Part shown: piece by piece, positions 17,302-25,685 of the stretch
How the letters are laid out: every line of letters starts with the position of its first letter
Position numbering within the stretch: the first letter of the stretch is position 1
Translations under genes and position numbers: made by a program
From: Bacteroidota bacterium
GTDB taxonomy: Bacteria; Bacteroidota; Ignavibacteria; Kryptoniales; JAKASW01
Direction: 5' to 3'
Assembly: GCA_021812985.1 (NCBI GenBank)
Contig: JAKAMG010000003.1
Coordinates: forward strand, 62,001 to 126,000
Length of the DNA stretch: 64,000 bases
The notes under the pieces: model-generated
The model's database searches: none
What the model was told of the DNA's origin: nothing
Seen by the model: the letters and a program-made list of their open reading frames with translations, nothing else

Positions 17302-17332
17302 TCAATTTAATTTTGCGGAGGGTCGCTTTCAA
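17302..17332 (-). promoter_or_regulatory. Promoter of larC-priA
   Basis: On the minus strand TTG (17332-17330) is followed after exactly 20 bases by TAAATTGA (17309-17302), six of eight matches to TAnnTTTG. The expected start near 17296 leaves a leader of roughly 13 bases holding the RBS AAGGAG. Confidence 0.55.
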
Positions 17333-17393
17333 TGTAGCGTCCGCGAACGGAATTAGGACAGGAAAAAGAGGATGCCGACTGAGGAGAGATGAG

Positions 17394-18347
17394 TCAGGAA
17401 TTAATGTCTGAGAAAGAGGGAAACCCTCCAAGCGATTTTGCCGACCGGACCGCGTCTTCAATAGCTTTCTCAGTCGCGTCCACCGCCAGAGCCGCGACCA
17501 GATCCAAAGGCGCGTCGATTTCAGCGAACGTAGCGGCGAAGACCGCATCGCCGTCATAGCTTGTGTGCACAGGTACGATCTTTCTTGCAAGGGCGTCGTG
17601 ACCTCTCTGAGCTACACGGTTCATGTCCGACTTTGAGAGCTTCGCATTGGTGACAAGAGCGACGAGGGTCGTATTCGTACCGAGTATGGGAGCCGCCGCA
17701 AGTCGTTCAGTTATTCCATTCCCAGTAGCAAGGAACCGTCCCTCTTTTCGAGCTCCCGCAATCACTTTGCCGCCCGAGTCAACAATGTCTCCTACGGCGT
17801 TAACCACAGCGAACGCCGTGACATTGAGTCCTTTAAACTCCGTCGTGGCAACTCCCTGACCCGACTTCATGGCGCATTCGATTCCTCCCCACTTTCCAAC
17901 GGTAACACCTGTCCCTGCTCCGTGCGATCCGCGAAGGAATTCTCCCCTCATCGCGGCCTCACAGGCTGCGTAACCCATCGTTTCATCCGGATAGACTTCG
18001 GCGCTTCCGACATTCAAATCGAACACAACAGCCCCAGGCACTATCGGCACAATCTTCCAGGGAGTCTTATACCCCATGCGTCGTTCTGAAAGGAATTTGA
18101 CGACGCCGGTTCCCGACGCGAGCCCGAAGGCACTTCCACCGGTCAGTAGAATCGCATCGATTCGGTCCATCTGTTTGTCAGGAGAGAGGAGGGCCACTTC
18201 GCGCGTGCCGGGCGATGCGCCTCTGATATCTACGCTCGCTCTAGCCCCTCCGTCAAAAATGATTACCGTACACCCTGTGATTGCTTCCCTGTCTTCAGCG
18301 CTCCCCGCGTACAACCTATCGAAACCGAACAACATCTCCTCCTTCAT
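17394..18347 (-). CDS. P1-family (DmpA-type) peptidase
   Basis: 317 residues matching the S58/P1 family of self-processing N-terminal nucleophile hydrolases (DmpA aminopeptidase, BapA, 6-aminohexanoate endo-hydrolase NylC). Recognisable parts are LLTGGSAFGLASGTGVV, GSHGAGTGVTVGKWGG and the candidate autocleavage site GTNTTLVALVTNA at about residues 224-236, where a Thr becomes the nucleophile. The substrate is unknown; beta-aminopeptidase or amide hydrolase activity is typical. The first ATG is assumed; a second ATG four codons on has AGGAGG immediately before it. It follows gpsA on the minus strand with an 86-base gap. Confidence 0.85.
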   Translation of the reverse strand: MKEEMLFGFDRLYAGSAEDREAITGCTVIIFDGGARASVDIRGASPGTREVALLSPDKQMDRIDAILLTGGSAFGLASGTGVVKFLSERRMGYKTPWKIVPIVPGAVVFDLNVGSAEVYPDETMGYAACEAAMRGEFLRGSHGAGTGVTVGKWGGIECAMKSGQGVATTEFKGLNVTAFAVVNAVGDIVDSGGKVIAGARKEGRFLATGNGITERLAAAPILGTNTTLVALVTNAKLSKSDMNRVAQRGHDALARKIVPVHTSYDGDAVFAATFAEIDAPLDLVAALAVDATEKAIEDAVRSAKSLGGFPSFSDINS

Positions 18348-18352
18348 TCCGT

Positions 18353-18377
18353 CCCGGAAGCCGCTTGATCATCCGGG
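18353..18377 (-). repeat. Small hairpin between gpsA and the P1 peptidase gene
   Basis: CCCGGA (18353-18358) and TCCGGG (18372-18377) form a 6-bp stem with a 13-base loop just upstream of the peptidase start. It could cover the ribosome site or be a weak terminator of gpsA; there is no T-tract. Confidence 0.3.
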
Positions 18378-18433
18378 TACAGTCCACTTAGCCAATTCGC
18401 CCTAAGGGGCTGTTACCTTACATCCTTCAAAGG

Positions 18434-19432
18434 TCAATACTCATCCTTGCCCGGTCTTCTCATGAGATCACTAACGGCCTTCTGCGGATCCTTCCCCTCG
18501 TACAATACATTGTTCACTTCCTCCATGATCGGCATTTCGACACTGTGTTTGACGGCGAGCTGCCGAGCAGCCCGGGCAGTCGGCACTCCCTCAGCGACCA
18601 TCTTGATTTCGGCAAGCACATCATCAAGTTTTCTCCCGGCGGCCACCTGCTCGCCGACAAATCTGTTCCTGCTGTAGCGGCTCATGCATGTGACTATCAG
18701 GTCTCCCATTCCCGCAAGCCCTGAAAAGGTCTTGTGATGCGCACCGAGCGATTCACCAAGCCTTGTGATCTCGACCATACCTCTGGTCATAAGCGCCGCC
18801 TTCGTGTTATCGCCGTAACCGGCTCCGTCACTCATGCCCGCCGCAAGCGCAATAACGTTCTTGAACGATCCGCACAACTCGACACCTTTGACGTCCCTGT
18901 TGAGATAGACTCGGAAATAACCGTTCATGAAAAGTTTTTGGACAAGCTCCGCGCTCTTCCTGTGATGAGAGGCCGCGACGACGGCGGTGGGCATCCTCCG
19001 GCTTACCTCCTCCGCATGACTTGGACCGGATAGAACAACGTAGTTCTCACGAGGAAAGTCCTGAAGTGTATCTTCAACCACCTCGGACATCGTGCACAAA
19101 GTTGAAGCCTCTATACCTTTCGCAGTATTGACGAATATTTTCTTTCTGAAATCATGTGATGAAATTTTGCCGAGCTGGGCCCTGAGATATTGGGAGGGCA
19201 CCGACCCCACGATGACATCAGCCGTCGCGACAGCCATGTCGATATCGGAAGTTATGCTTATGCTTTGAGGTATGGTAACGCCGTGCAGGTAAGTCTTGTT
19301 TTCACGGCTCCGATTGAGTTCGTCGGCGTATTCGGATTTGTACGCCCAGAGAGTTACAGATGCTCCGTTGTCGTTCAAAACAAGAGAAAGCGCCGTTCCC
19401 CATCCGCCGGCGCCTAAAACTGTAACTTTCAT
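18434..19432 (-). CDS. gpsA: NAD(P)-dependent glycerol-3-phosphate dehydrogenase
   Basis: 332 residues. The N-terminal nucleotide motif is GAGGWGTAL (7-15); NTAKGIE and LSGPSHAEEV in the middle, and the substrate-binding KNVIALAAGMSDG with GYGDNTKAALMTRG, are diagnostic. It reduces dihydroxyacetone phosphate to sn-glycerol 3-phosphate, the backbone for phospholipids. It lies 16 bases after plsY, its metabolic successor, so both are co-expressed. A short hairpin straddles the junction. Confidence 0.96.
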   Translation of the reverse strand: MKVTVLGAGGWGTALSLVLNDNGASVTLWAYKSEYADELNRSRENKTYLHGVTIPQSISITSDIDMAVATADVIVGSVPSQYLRAQLGKISSHDFRKKIFVNTAKGIEASTLCTMSEVVEDTLQDFPRENYVVLSGPSHAEEVSRRMPTAVVAASHHRKSAELVQKLFMNGYFRVYLNRDVKGVELCGSFKNVIALAAGMSDGAGYGDNTKAALMTRGMVEITRLGESLGAHHKTFSGLAGMGDLIVTCMSRYSRNRFVGEQVAAGRKLDDVLAEIKMVAEGVPTARAARQLAVKHSVEMPIMEEVNNVLYEGKDPQKAVSDLMRRPGKDEY

Positions 19433-19441
19433 TTATCGGGA

Positions 19442-19458
19442 AAAGTCTCTAAGACTTT
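19442..19458 (-). repeat. Perfect small hairpin at the plsY/gpsA junction
   Basis: AAAGTCT (19442-19448), CTA, AGACTTT (19452-19458): a 7-bp perfect stem with a three-base loop, overlapping the plsY stop and ending 10 bases before the gpsA ATG. On the minus strand it is followed by a single extra T and then CCC, so it resembles a weak attenuator or translation-control hairpin. Confidence 0.4.
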
Positions 19459-20126
19459 GAACGGTGGAAAAATTTTAGCCTCTCCATCCTGTGCTCCTGC
19501 CCCCGCAACAGCCGAGCGATGTTCGCCCTGTGGTTGTAGATAAGAAAACTTGAGATGAACAGGCTGAAAAATATCATCGAGTGGTAATAGCGGGTAGTGA
19601 CGTCGAAGACATTCGCCCTTACAAACATCGCAAGTGGGAAAGCGATAGCCGCGCTGACTGAACCAAGCGATACATACCTAGAACTCACGACCACTATCGC
19701 GAAAACTCCGAAGGCAATTCCAACTTCGACAGGCGCGATGCCAAGGAGCATGCCTCCGGCGGTCGCAATCCCCTTCCCACCCTTGAAGCCAGCGAAAACT
19801 GTCCAGGTGTGTCCGAGTATCGCGCTCATCCCCGCTATTATTTGGACGACGGTGAAATCAGAAAACGGAGTCGCGTTGTCCAACGGGAAGTGACCGTAGA
19901 AGAGCCTTGAGAGAACAACAGCTGCAAGAAAGCCTTTCAACGCGTCGATGATAATAACGAACACTCCAGGGCCCCAGCCGAGGACTCGGATGACGTTCGT
20001 TCCGCCGGCGTTGCCGCTGCCGTAGTTTCGAATGTCAATCCCCTTAAGGATCTTGGTGACAATAATGCTTGTCGGTATAGACCCGACCAGGTAGCTAATC
20101 AGCACCACTAGAATTAAAGAAACCAT
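19449..20126 (-). CDS. plsY: Glycerol-3-phosphate acyltransferase PlsY
   Basis: 225 residues from the second of two adjacent ATGs, which has AGGAGG at a better distance (four bases). Five to six membrane segments carry the three PlsY motifs: VGSIPTSIIV near the start, NYGSGNAGGTNVIRVLG, and FKGGKGIATAGG. The protein transfers acyl from acyl phosphate to glycerol 3-phosphate in the inner membrane, the first acylation of phospholipid synthesis. Its partner gpsA follows immediately. Confidence 0.94.
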   Translation of the reverse strand: MVSLILVVLISYLVGSIPTSIIVTKILKGIDIRNYGSGNAGGTNVIRVLGWGPGVFVIIIDALKGFLAAVVLSRLFYGHFPLDNATPFSDFTVVQIIAGMSAILGHTWTVFAGFKGGKGIATAGGMLLGIAPVEVGIAFGVFAIVVVSSRYVSLGSVSAAIAFPLAMFVRANVFDVTTRYYHSMIFFSLFISSFLIYNHRANIARLLRGQEHRMERLKFFHRSKS

Positions 20127-20147
20127 CATACCTCCTTAAAGACCTTC

Positions 20148-20178
20148 TAAAATTAGCTTCCGATATGTAAAAATGCAA
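20148..20178 (-). promoter_or_regulatory. Promoter of plsY-gpsA
   Basis: Minus-strand TTG (20178-20176), 20 bases, then TAATTTTA (20155-20148), five of the six defined positions of TAnnTTTG. The predicted start near 20143 leaves about 17 bases of leader including AAGGAGG. Confidence 0.6.
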
Positions 20179-20255
20179 TCTTAGAAAACAGAAACGATGT
20201 CGACTGTCACATTCTGCCCCACGGCTCCCCCATCACATCCAAAACGAGTCACGGT

Positions 20256-20286
20256 TTGAAATTCACGCATCGTTTCTTTAGTTTTC
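20256..20286 (+). promoter_or_regulatory. Candidate promoter of the SDR gene
   Basis: TTG (20256-20258), 20 bases, TAGTTTTC (20279-20286), which departs from TAnnTTTG only at the last base. The leader would be about 70 bases. The 233-base divergent spacer to plsY holds this element, the plsY promoter and nothing else recognised. Confidence 0.45.
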
Positions 20287-20362
20287 CTTATCGATTTGAC
20301 ACTTCGAGGAAAATCAATTCACATCCAGTCTTCTCATCTATGATAAATTATCGGGAATTGCA

Positions 20363-21133
20363 ATGGAGAACTTCAGCGGGAAAACAGTAATTGTGACCGG
20401 GGCATCAAGTGGTATTGGCAAAGCCGCGGCAAAGCTATTCACGGAGGCGGGCGCCAACGTCCTGGCCATCTCAAGAAGCAACGGACGTCTCAACGCGCTC
20501 GCAGAGGAGTGCAAGGGATTCAAAGGACGGCTCGAAACTCTCTCCGCGGACGTTACAAACGAGGAAGATCGCAGGAAATCTATCGAGACAGCCGTCGGGA
20601 AATTTGGCGGAATAGATGTACTGGTCCAGGCAGCCGGAATTATCGCCAACGGAACAATAGAGAACACCACAGACAAGCAGTGGAACGATATGATGGATAT
20701 CAACCTAAACTCTGTCTTCCGCCTGATGCAACTTGCCCTCCCATCGCTCACCGGGCGCAAGGGAAACATCGTGAACGTATCGAGCGTCACGGGAACAAGA
20801 GCTTTCCCTGGCGTTCTCGCTTACTGCGTGAGCAAGGCCGCCGTCGACCAGCTCACCCGCTGCTCCGCGCTAGAGCTTGCCCCCAAGGGCGTCAGAGTGA
20901 ACGCGGTGAACCCCGGCGTTGTCGTCACAAACCTTCACAAGAACGGCGGGATGACCGAAGAGGCATACGCGAAGTTTCTGGAGCACTCTAAAGAGACCCA
21001 CCCCCTGGGCCGCGCCGGGAGGCCGGAAGAGGTGGCCGATCTCATTCTTTTCCTGGCTTCTGAGAAGGCGGAATGGATCACCGGCGTCACCTACAGCGTC
21101 GATGGGGGCCGGGCTCAGACTTGCTTCAGATGA
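20363..21133 (+). CDS. Short-chain dehydrogenase/reductase
   Basis: 256 residues, a classical SDR. The dinucleotide motif TGASSGIG is at residues 12-19, with NVSSVTG containing the catalytic Ser, Tyr-x-x-x-Lys in YCVSK, and the C-terminal ITGVTYSVDGG typical of FabG-like and glucose-dehydrogenase-like SDRs. The substrate cannot be determined. It stands alone between divergent plsY and a strong terminator, so it is probably monocistronic. A weak GGGA precedes the ATG. FabG itself is usually in a fab cluster, which makes a secondary oxidoreductase more likely. Confidence 0.85.
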   Translation: MENFSGKTVIVTGASSGIGKAAAKLFTEAGANVLAISRSNGRLNALAEECKGFKGRLETLSADVTNEEDRRKSIETAVGKFGGIDVLVQAAGIIANGTIENTTDKQWNDMMDINLNSVFRLMQLALPSLTGRKGNIVNVSSVTGTRAFPGVLAYCVSKAAVDQLTRCSALELAPKGVRVNAVNPGVVVTNLHKNGGMTEEAYAKFLEHSKETHPLGRAGRPEEVADLILFLASEKAEWITGVTYSVDGGRAQTCFR

Positions 21134-21171
21134 GATCATAATCCCGCACAGCTAATTTCCGTAAATGTGTC

Positions 21172-21224
21172 AGTGCTCATGACCCAATACACTTGATGGT
21201 GCAGAGTCATGAGCACTTTTTATT
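21172..21224 (+). terminator. Strong Rho-independent terminator of the SDR gene
   Basis: AGTGCTCATGAC (21172-21183) pairs perfectly over 12 bp with GTCATGAGCACT (21206-21217); the 22-base loop is followed by TTTTTATTT. It lies 39 bases after the SDR stop, between convergent genes. Confidence 0.85.
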
Positions 21225-21263
21225 TATAGCCGAGAATAAGAGCGTCATAATCCAGACGCGAGC

Positions 21264-22340
21264 TCACTTCAACCTTACAGTCTTCACTTCCCTCTTAAGG
21301 ACGTTCCAGATTCCGGGATCTTCGGAACCGAGCAGCCATACGGATATACCGAGGAGTTTATGAGACTTGGCGAGATCCAGTTTAGGGGCGAAGCTCCTCG
21401 CGTCCTCCAGAAACATCCAGTTGAATATGCCGCCGTTCTCCCATCTCGCATAATAAACATCCTGATCCGGCATCCATTCCTGCTTAGCGCCGAACTCGTC
21501 CAGCAGGAATTGGGCCTCCTGATAGCTGATCTCGCTTCTCATCGAGCGACCGCCGTTTGACTCGTCCCACGTCGGATACCAGTAGTCTGAATAATCCGGG
21601 ATGCCCAACGATATCTTCTCAGGCGGAATTCCCATATCCAGTAGATAATTCAGCATTCGTTTCACCCACGGCATTCCGGCGACCGGGCCGGGAGGAGTGA
21701 GGCTCGTGTGCTGGTCGTAGGTCATGAACGATATGAAGTCCCCGGCGTTGGCGATAGCAGGTATGTCAAACGAGCCGCGTGTCGCCTCGTAACGGTACCT
21801 CGCAAACGAGGGATTGCCCGACTCGGGGGCAGGCTGATCAGACTTGACGATTGCCATCGAAATCTTAAAACCGTATTTGTGCAGACTGTCAGCCGCTTGT
21901 TTATAGAATGAGGTATAGCTGTCCTTGTCCGTGACGTGAATATTTTCCAGATCAAACTGCCATCCGTAGTAATTAAACTCCCTCCCGTAGAAAAGGAGGA
22001 GCCGGATAGCCTCTCGTCTGGCCGCGCTGTCCGTCAACAGCTCGTGTATTTCTTTGGGGTTTCCGGAAGCGAAAAGGGGCATCACCTTTATTCCCTTGTC
22101 TTTGGACAGCTTCAGCACGCGCGGATCCACGAAACCTGCAAGGACTCCGTACCTGTCTATGCTGTACGCTGCCGGACAAATTATGGTGATCTGGTCGGCA
22201 TGCTTCACAAAGCTTTCATAACCCTCGGGCGAGCCAAGCATATAAAAGAGATTCTCCGATGAGTAATTCTGCGCCATCGCGCGCCCAGCTAATGCGGATG
22301 AAACCATTAAAATGACAACAACCAGTCTGCGATATGACAT
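21264..22340 (-). CDS. Exported glycoside hydrolase family 18-like protein
   Basis: 358 residues from the ATG of MSYRRLVVVILM; an upstream in-frame start would add 24 residues in front of the signal peptide. The signal peptide ends near AMA-Q (residues 21-24). The barrel carries GWQFDLEN at 126-133, a variant of the GH18 DGxDxDxE motif with Asp130 and the putative acid Glu132, followed by FISFMTYDQH and SLGIPDYSDYWYPTW, features of GH18 chitinase and YaaH-like spore/peptidoglycan hydrolases. It probably hydrolyses beta-1,4-GlcNAc-containing polymers in the periplasm or outside. No LysM or carbohydrate-binding module is present. Confidence 0.82.
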   Translation of the reverse strand: MSYRRLVVVILMVSSALAGRAMAQNYSSENLFYMLGSPEGYESFVKHADQITIICPAAYSIDRYGVLAGFVDPRVLKLSKDKGIKVMPLFASGNPKEIHELLTDSAARREAIRLLLFYGREFNYYGWQFDLENIHVTDKDSYTSFYKQAADSLHKYGFKISMAIVKSDQPAPESGNPSFARYRYEATRGSFDIPAIANAGDFISFMTYDQHTSLTPPGPVAGMPWVKRMLNYLLDMGIPPEKISLGIPDYSDYWYPTWDESNGGRSMRSEISYQEAQFLLDEFGAKQEWMPDQDVYYARWENGGIFNWMFLEDARSFAPKLDLAKSHKLLGISVWLLGSEDPGIWNVLKREVKTVRLK

Positions 22341-22373
22341 CACTTCTTTACTCCACTTACTTTTGGGATTGGA

Positions 22374-22408
22374 TTGACAATGATAGATAGTCAATTCCCG
22401 CGTAACAA
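22374..22408 (-). promoter_or_regulatory. Candidate promoter and palindrome of the GH18 gene
   Basis: Minus-strand TTG (22408-22406), 20 bases, TATCATTG (22385-22378), one mismatch to TAnnTTTG. The -10 element overlaps an inverted repeat TTGAC (22374-22378) N11 GTCAA (22390-22394), a possible operator. The leader would be about 32 bases. Confidence 0.4.
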
Positions 22409-22460
22409 ACAATTTTCGAGCTAACTAAACGGAGGGATCGCTTTCGAAAGAAGTCGTTGG

Positions 22461-23597
22461 CTAACGAAGGGAGCGCCGGAACATGTAAACGCTCAGGGAC
22501 AGGACGATACTTCCGATAGCGAAGAGTGCCAGCGTCTGGGGCCAAAGATCAGTAAACCCATCCCCCTTAAGAAATACTCCGCGCACTATTTCCATGAAAT
22601 ATCTGACGGGGATGAAGTACGTAATATACTGAAAGAACTTCGGCATGTTCTCGATTGGGAATATGAACCCAGAAAGAATGAGCATCGGAAGCATGATAAA
22701 GAACTGGGCGGTCATCGTCGCCTGCTGCTGCGTCTTAGAGATTGTGGAGACGAAGAGCCCCAACCCAAGCGCGACAAGTATGAAGAGGAAACTTAACACG
22801 AGAAGCGTCGATACCTCACCTCTCAACGGCACTTTAAAAACAAACACGCTGATGATGAGAACCAGGAGGACTTCGATCATGCCGATTAGAGTGAAAGGGA
22901 TCATCTTTCCGAGAATGAACTCGAGATCATGGAGAGGCGTGACGACGATCTGCTCTATTGTTCCGTTTTCCTTTTCCTTAACGATCGCCAGCGAAGTGAC
23001 AGTGAGCGTAATGACCATTAGCACCATCACGAGGACCGCTGGCACCATGAAGTTCACGCTTTTCAATTCCGGGTTGAACCACGCGCGGGTCTGTGCGACA
23101 ACCTGTGGAAGATCGTTCTGATTCCTTATCAGATTGAACTTCTCAGCCTTCTGGACGATGATGTTTCTGGCATAGTTGAGCGCAATCACGCTCGCGTAGC
23201 TGAGCCCAATACCACTCGTATTGGAGTCTGAGCCGTCAGCTATCACTGCGAGCTGCGGACTCTTCCCCGCCAAAACGTCGCGACCGAAGTGTACCGGGAC
23301 GACAATTGCCATCCCCGCCTTACCGCTCTTCAGGTAACCGTCTATCTGGTTAACGTCGTCGATGTACGCGACCGGCACGAAGTAATCGGAGCTGGTGTAG
23401 TGTGAGATCAAGTCCCTGCTCTGTTTCGTGTTGTCCAGGTCGCATATCACAATCGGTATGTTCTTCACATCCACGGTGGCGGCGTATCCCAGGAGGACTA
23501 GCTGGAGTACCGGCGCTATGAACAGCATCCCGAACATCCGCTTGTCCCTTCGGAGCTGGAGGAATTCCTTCTTGACGACTCTCAATATCCGCTTCAC
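22461..23597 (-). CDS. ABC-2 type permease (YbhR/YbhS-like), second subunit
   Basis: 378 residues with a GTG start one base after the preceding stop. One N-terminal membrane helix after a basic KRILRVVKKEFLQLRRDKR stretch, a large periplasmic domain (about residues 45-170), then five C-terminal helices. The cytoplasmic coupling segment KEKENGTIEQIVVTPL and GFIFPIENMPKFFQYITYFIPVRYFMEI are typical of ABC-2 drug exporters YbhR/YbhS/YhhJ. It pairs with the neighbouring permease to form the transmembrane path of the efflux pump. It is the last gene of the operon. Confidence 0.9.
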   Translation of the reverse strand: MKRILRVVKKEFLQLRRDKRMFGMLFIAPVLQLVLLGYAATVDVKNIPIVICDLDNTKQSRDLISHYTSSDYFVPVAYIDDVNQIDGYLKSGKAGMAIVVPVHFGRDVLAGKSPQLAVIADGSDSNTSGIGLSYASVIALNYARNIIVQKAEKFNLIRNQNDLPQVVAQTRAWFNPELKSVNFMVPAVLVMVLMVITLTVTSLAIVKEKENGTIEQIVVTPLHDLEFILGKMIPFTLIGMIEVLLVLIISVFVFKVPLRGEVSTLLVLSFLFILVALGLGLFVSTISKTQQQATMTAQFFIMLPMLILSGFIFPIENMPKFFQYITYFIPVRYFMEIVRGVFLKGDGFTDLWPQTLALFAIGSIVLSLSVYMFRRSLR

Positions 23598-23598
23598 T

Positions 23599-24729
23599 TC
23601 AGAACCCCTTCCTGCTCAGCCTGAACGAGGCGAAAGCTGGCAACACAACAGCAAAGATAACGAGCGGATAAATCTGGTCGTAAATTTCAGCGAAATTTGA
23701 CCCCTTCAACATTATCGCTCTCAATGCCGAGAGGAAATATCGTCCCGGAAGAAGGTATGTGACTAGCTGCAGCGGAAGCGACATGCTGCTTATCGGAAAG
23801 ACAAATCCTGAGAGAATAAACGTAGGGAGGATGGATAGAAGGCTGGCAACCAGGAAAGCCATCTGTTGTGAGCTAGTGAAAGTAGAAATAAGCACGCCGA
23901 TGCTGAGCGCCCCGACGAGGAAAATGACTATTGTAACCGCGAGGAGTAGAATGCTTCCGCGCACCGTGACGTCGAACAGGACAAAGCTCGCTGTTATCAC
24001 GAGAACGGCCGCCACCAACGAGAGGACGTAATACAACGAGGTCTTCCCGAGGATAATCTCGAACGCCGTTGTTGGCGCCATACTGATGTGTTCGAGAGTA
24101 CCTCTTTCTTTCTCACGCACTACCGAAATCGCGGGGGTAACTATGCTTAGAATCATGAGAATGAAACCTATCAAGCCGGGTACAAGGAACTTCGCGCTCT
24201 TAAGCTCCGGGTTATAGTAGACCCTCGGGCGGTAGTCTATGCCCATCGATGAGATCCTGTACCCCTTCCTGCTCATGAAGTCGGCGGTAAGGTTAGCGGA
24301 GTAATTCTGCAGCACACCATCTACATAACCCATTACGATAGTCGCGGTGTTAGAATTAGCCCCGTTCAGGAGGACCTGGACATCCACTTTTTTTCCAAGG
24401 AGAATTTTCCTTGCGTAATCCCTGGGGATGACGATGACGGCCCTCGCTCTATTGTCCTGTATAAACTTATCTATCGCCCCTTCGGTGGGAACAGCGCCTG
24501 CATAGTCAAAATATTCGGTGCTAAAGAACTTCTGGAGAAGCTCCCGGCTTTCCTTCGTCTTCGATTCGTCAAGCACGCCGAGCCTGACGTGCTTCACGTC
24601 GAAATTAAGAGCGTAACCGTAGAGCAGAAGCATGAGAGTAGGCACCATGATGATCGCGGAAAGCGACAGCTTATCCCGCTTCAGCTGTCTGTATTCCTTG
24701 ATATAAATGGTCAGTATGTTCTCAAACAT
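23599..24729 (-). CDS. ABC-2 type permease (YbhS/YbhR-like), first subunit
   Basis: 376 residues with the same plan as the following gene: an N-terminal helix, a periplasmic domain and five C-terminal helices. The coupling motif is VREKERGTLEHISMAP, and GFVFPISSMSLPLQLVTYLLPGRYFLSAL is the hallmark hairpin. The gene overlaps the ATPase gene by eight bases, so the subunits are made together. The two permeases are clearly paralogous, consistent with a heterodimer. Confidence 0.9.
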   Translation of the reverse strand: MFENILTIYIKEYRQLKRDKLSLSAIIMVPTLMLLLYGYALNFDVKHVRLGVLDESKTKESRELLQKFFSTEYFDYAGAVPTEGAIDKFIQDNRARAVIVIPRDYARKILLGKKVDVQVLLNGANSNTATIVMGYVDGVLQNYSANLTADFMSRKGYRISSMGIDYRPRVYYNPELKSAKFLVPGLIGFILMILSIVTPAISVVREKERGTLEHISMAPTTAFEIILGKTSLYYVLSLVAAVLVITASFVLFDVTVRGSILLLAVTIVIFLVGALSIGVLISTFTSSQQMAFLVASLLSILPTFILSGFVFPISSMSLPLQLVTYLLPGRYFLSALRAIMLKGSNFAEIYDQIYPLVIFAVVLPAFASFRLSRKGF

Positions 24730-25660
24730 GCGACGCCGTCCCGGTTCCGCGAGTGCGATTTACGAATATATCCTCGAGAGTAGGCGACGCCTTGACAATT
24801 CTATACTTAGCGACGCCGTTCTTCTTCATCACGTCTTCGAGTTTTGCCATGGGCTCGGTGGTCTCCGCGTAGACGTGAACATTATCGCCATAAATGGCGG
24901 CATCGCTTATCCATTCCTCGCGCTCGACTATGTTGAAGACGTTCAAAGGCTCGCTTGTCTCTATTTCAAACAGCGGAAGGTTCGAGTACTCCCTGCGGAT
25001 TCCCTCCGGCGAGCCGTTCACGACAATTTTCCCCAGGTGCATCATCAAAATGCTCTCGCAGAACTCCGCCTCTTCCAGGTGGTGGGTTGTGACAATTATC
25101 GTCGCCCCTTCCTCGGAGAGCTGGCCGATCAACTGCCAGAATTTGTCCCGGACTACGGGGTCGACACCGCTAGTCGGCTCATCGAGGAATACAATCCTCG
25201 GATGGTGAAGGACCGCACAGCCAAGTGCGAGCCTCTGTCGCCATCCCAATGGGAGATCTCGCGTCAGAAGGCCCTCTTTTCCCCTCAGGTCTGCAACCTC
25301 TATGACCCACGAGAACCTATCCCTCAGCTCAGTGTTACCCAGTCCGTACACGCCACCATAGAATTCGATATTCTCTTTTACAGTAAGATCACTGTAGAGC
25401 GAAAATTTCTGCGACATGTACCCGATGTTTTCCCTCACTCTCTCGGGCTGTCGTGCAACGTCGAAGCCCGCGACAGTCACCTCGCCTGATGTCGGCGTTG
25501 TCAGGCCGCAGAGCATTTTTATCGTCGTTGACTTACCGGCGCCATTTGCCCCGATGAACCCGACAACCTTCCCCTCCTCGATCTCGAACGAAACCGAGTC
25601 CACTGCCGTAAAGCTGCCGAACTTCTTCGTAAGGTTCTTTGCTTTTATCGCCAGAGACAT
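24722..25660 (-). CDS. ABC transporter ATPase corresponding to the second YbhF half
   Basis: 312 residues from the ATG of MSLAIKAKNLTKKFG; an earlier in-frame start would overlap tolC. Walker A is GANGAGKSTT and Walker B is IVFLDEPTSGVDP. The signature is LPLGWRQRLALG instead of LSGGQ, the variant known from the C-terminal ATPase half of YbhF and of RbbA-like proteins. That identifies it as the second-half equivalent of a fused two-domain ATPase. A C-terminal extension of about 80 residues follows the H-loop region. It powers the ABC-2 permease pair together with the ATPase at 27023-27931. Confidence 0.9.
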   Translation of the reverse strand: MSLAIKAKNLTKKFGSFTAVDSVSFEIEEGKVVGFIGANGAGKSTTIKMLCGLTTPTSGEVTVAGFDVARQPERVRENIGYMSQKFSLYSDLTVKENIEFYGGVYGLGNTELRDRFSWVIEVADLRGKEGLLTRDLPLGWRQRLALGCAVLHHPRIVFLDEPTSGVDPVVRDKFWQLIGQLSEEGATIIVTTHHLEEAEFCESILMMHLGKIVVNGSPEGIRREYSNLPLFEIETSEPLNVFNIVEREEWISDAAIYGDNVHVYAETTEPMAKLEDVMKKNGVAKYRIVKASPTLEDIFVNRTRGTGTASHV

Positions 25661-25685
25661 GACGCGCCGAAGTCTAGTGTGTCTA

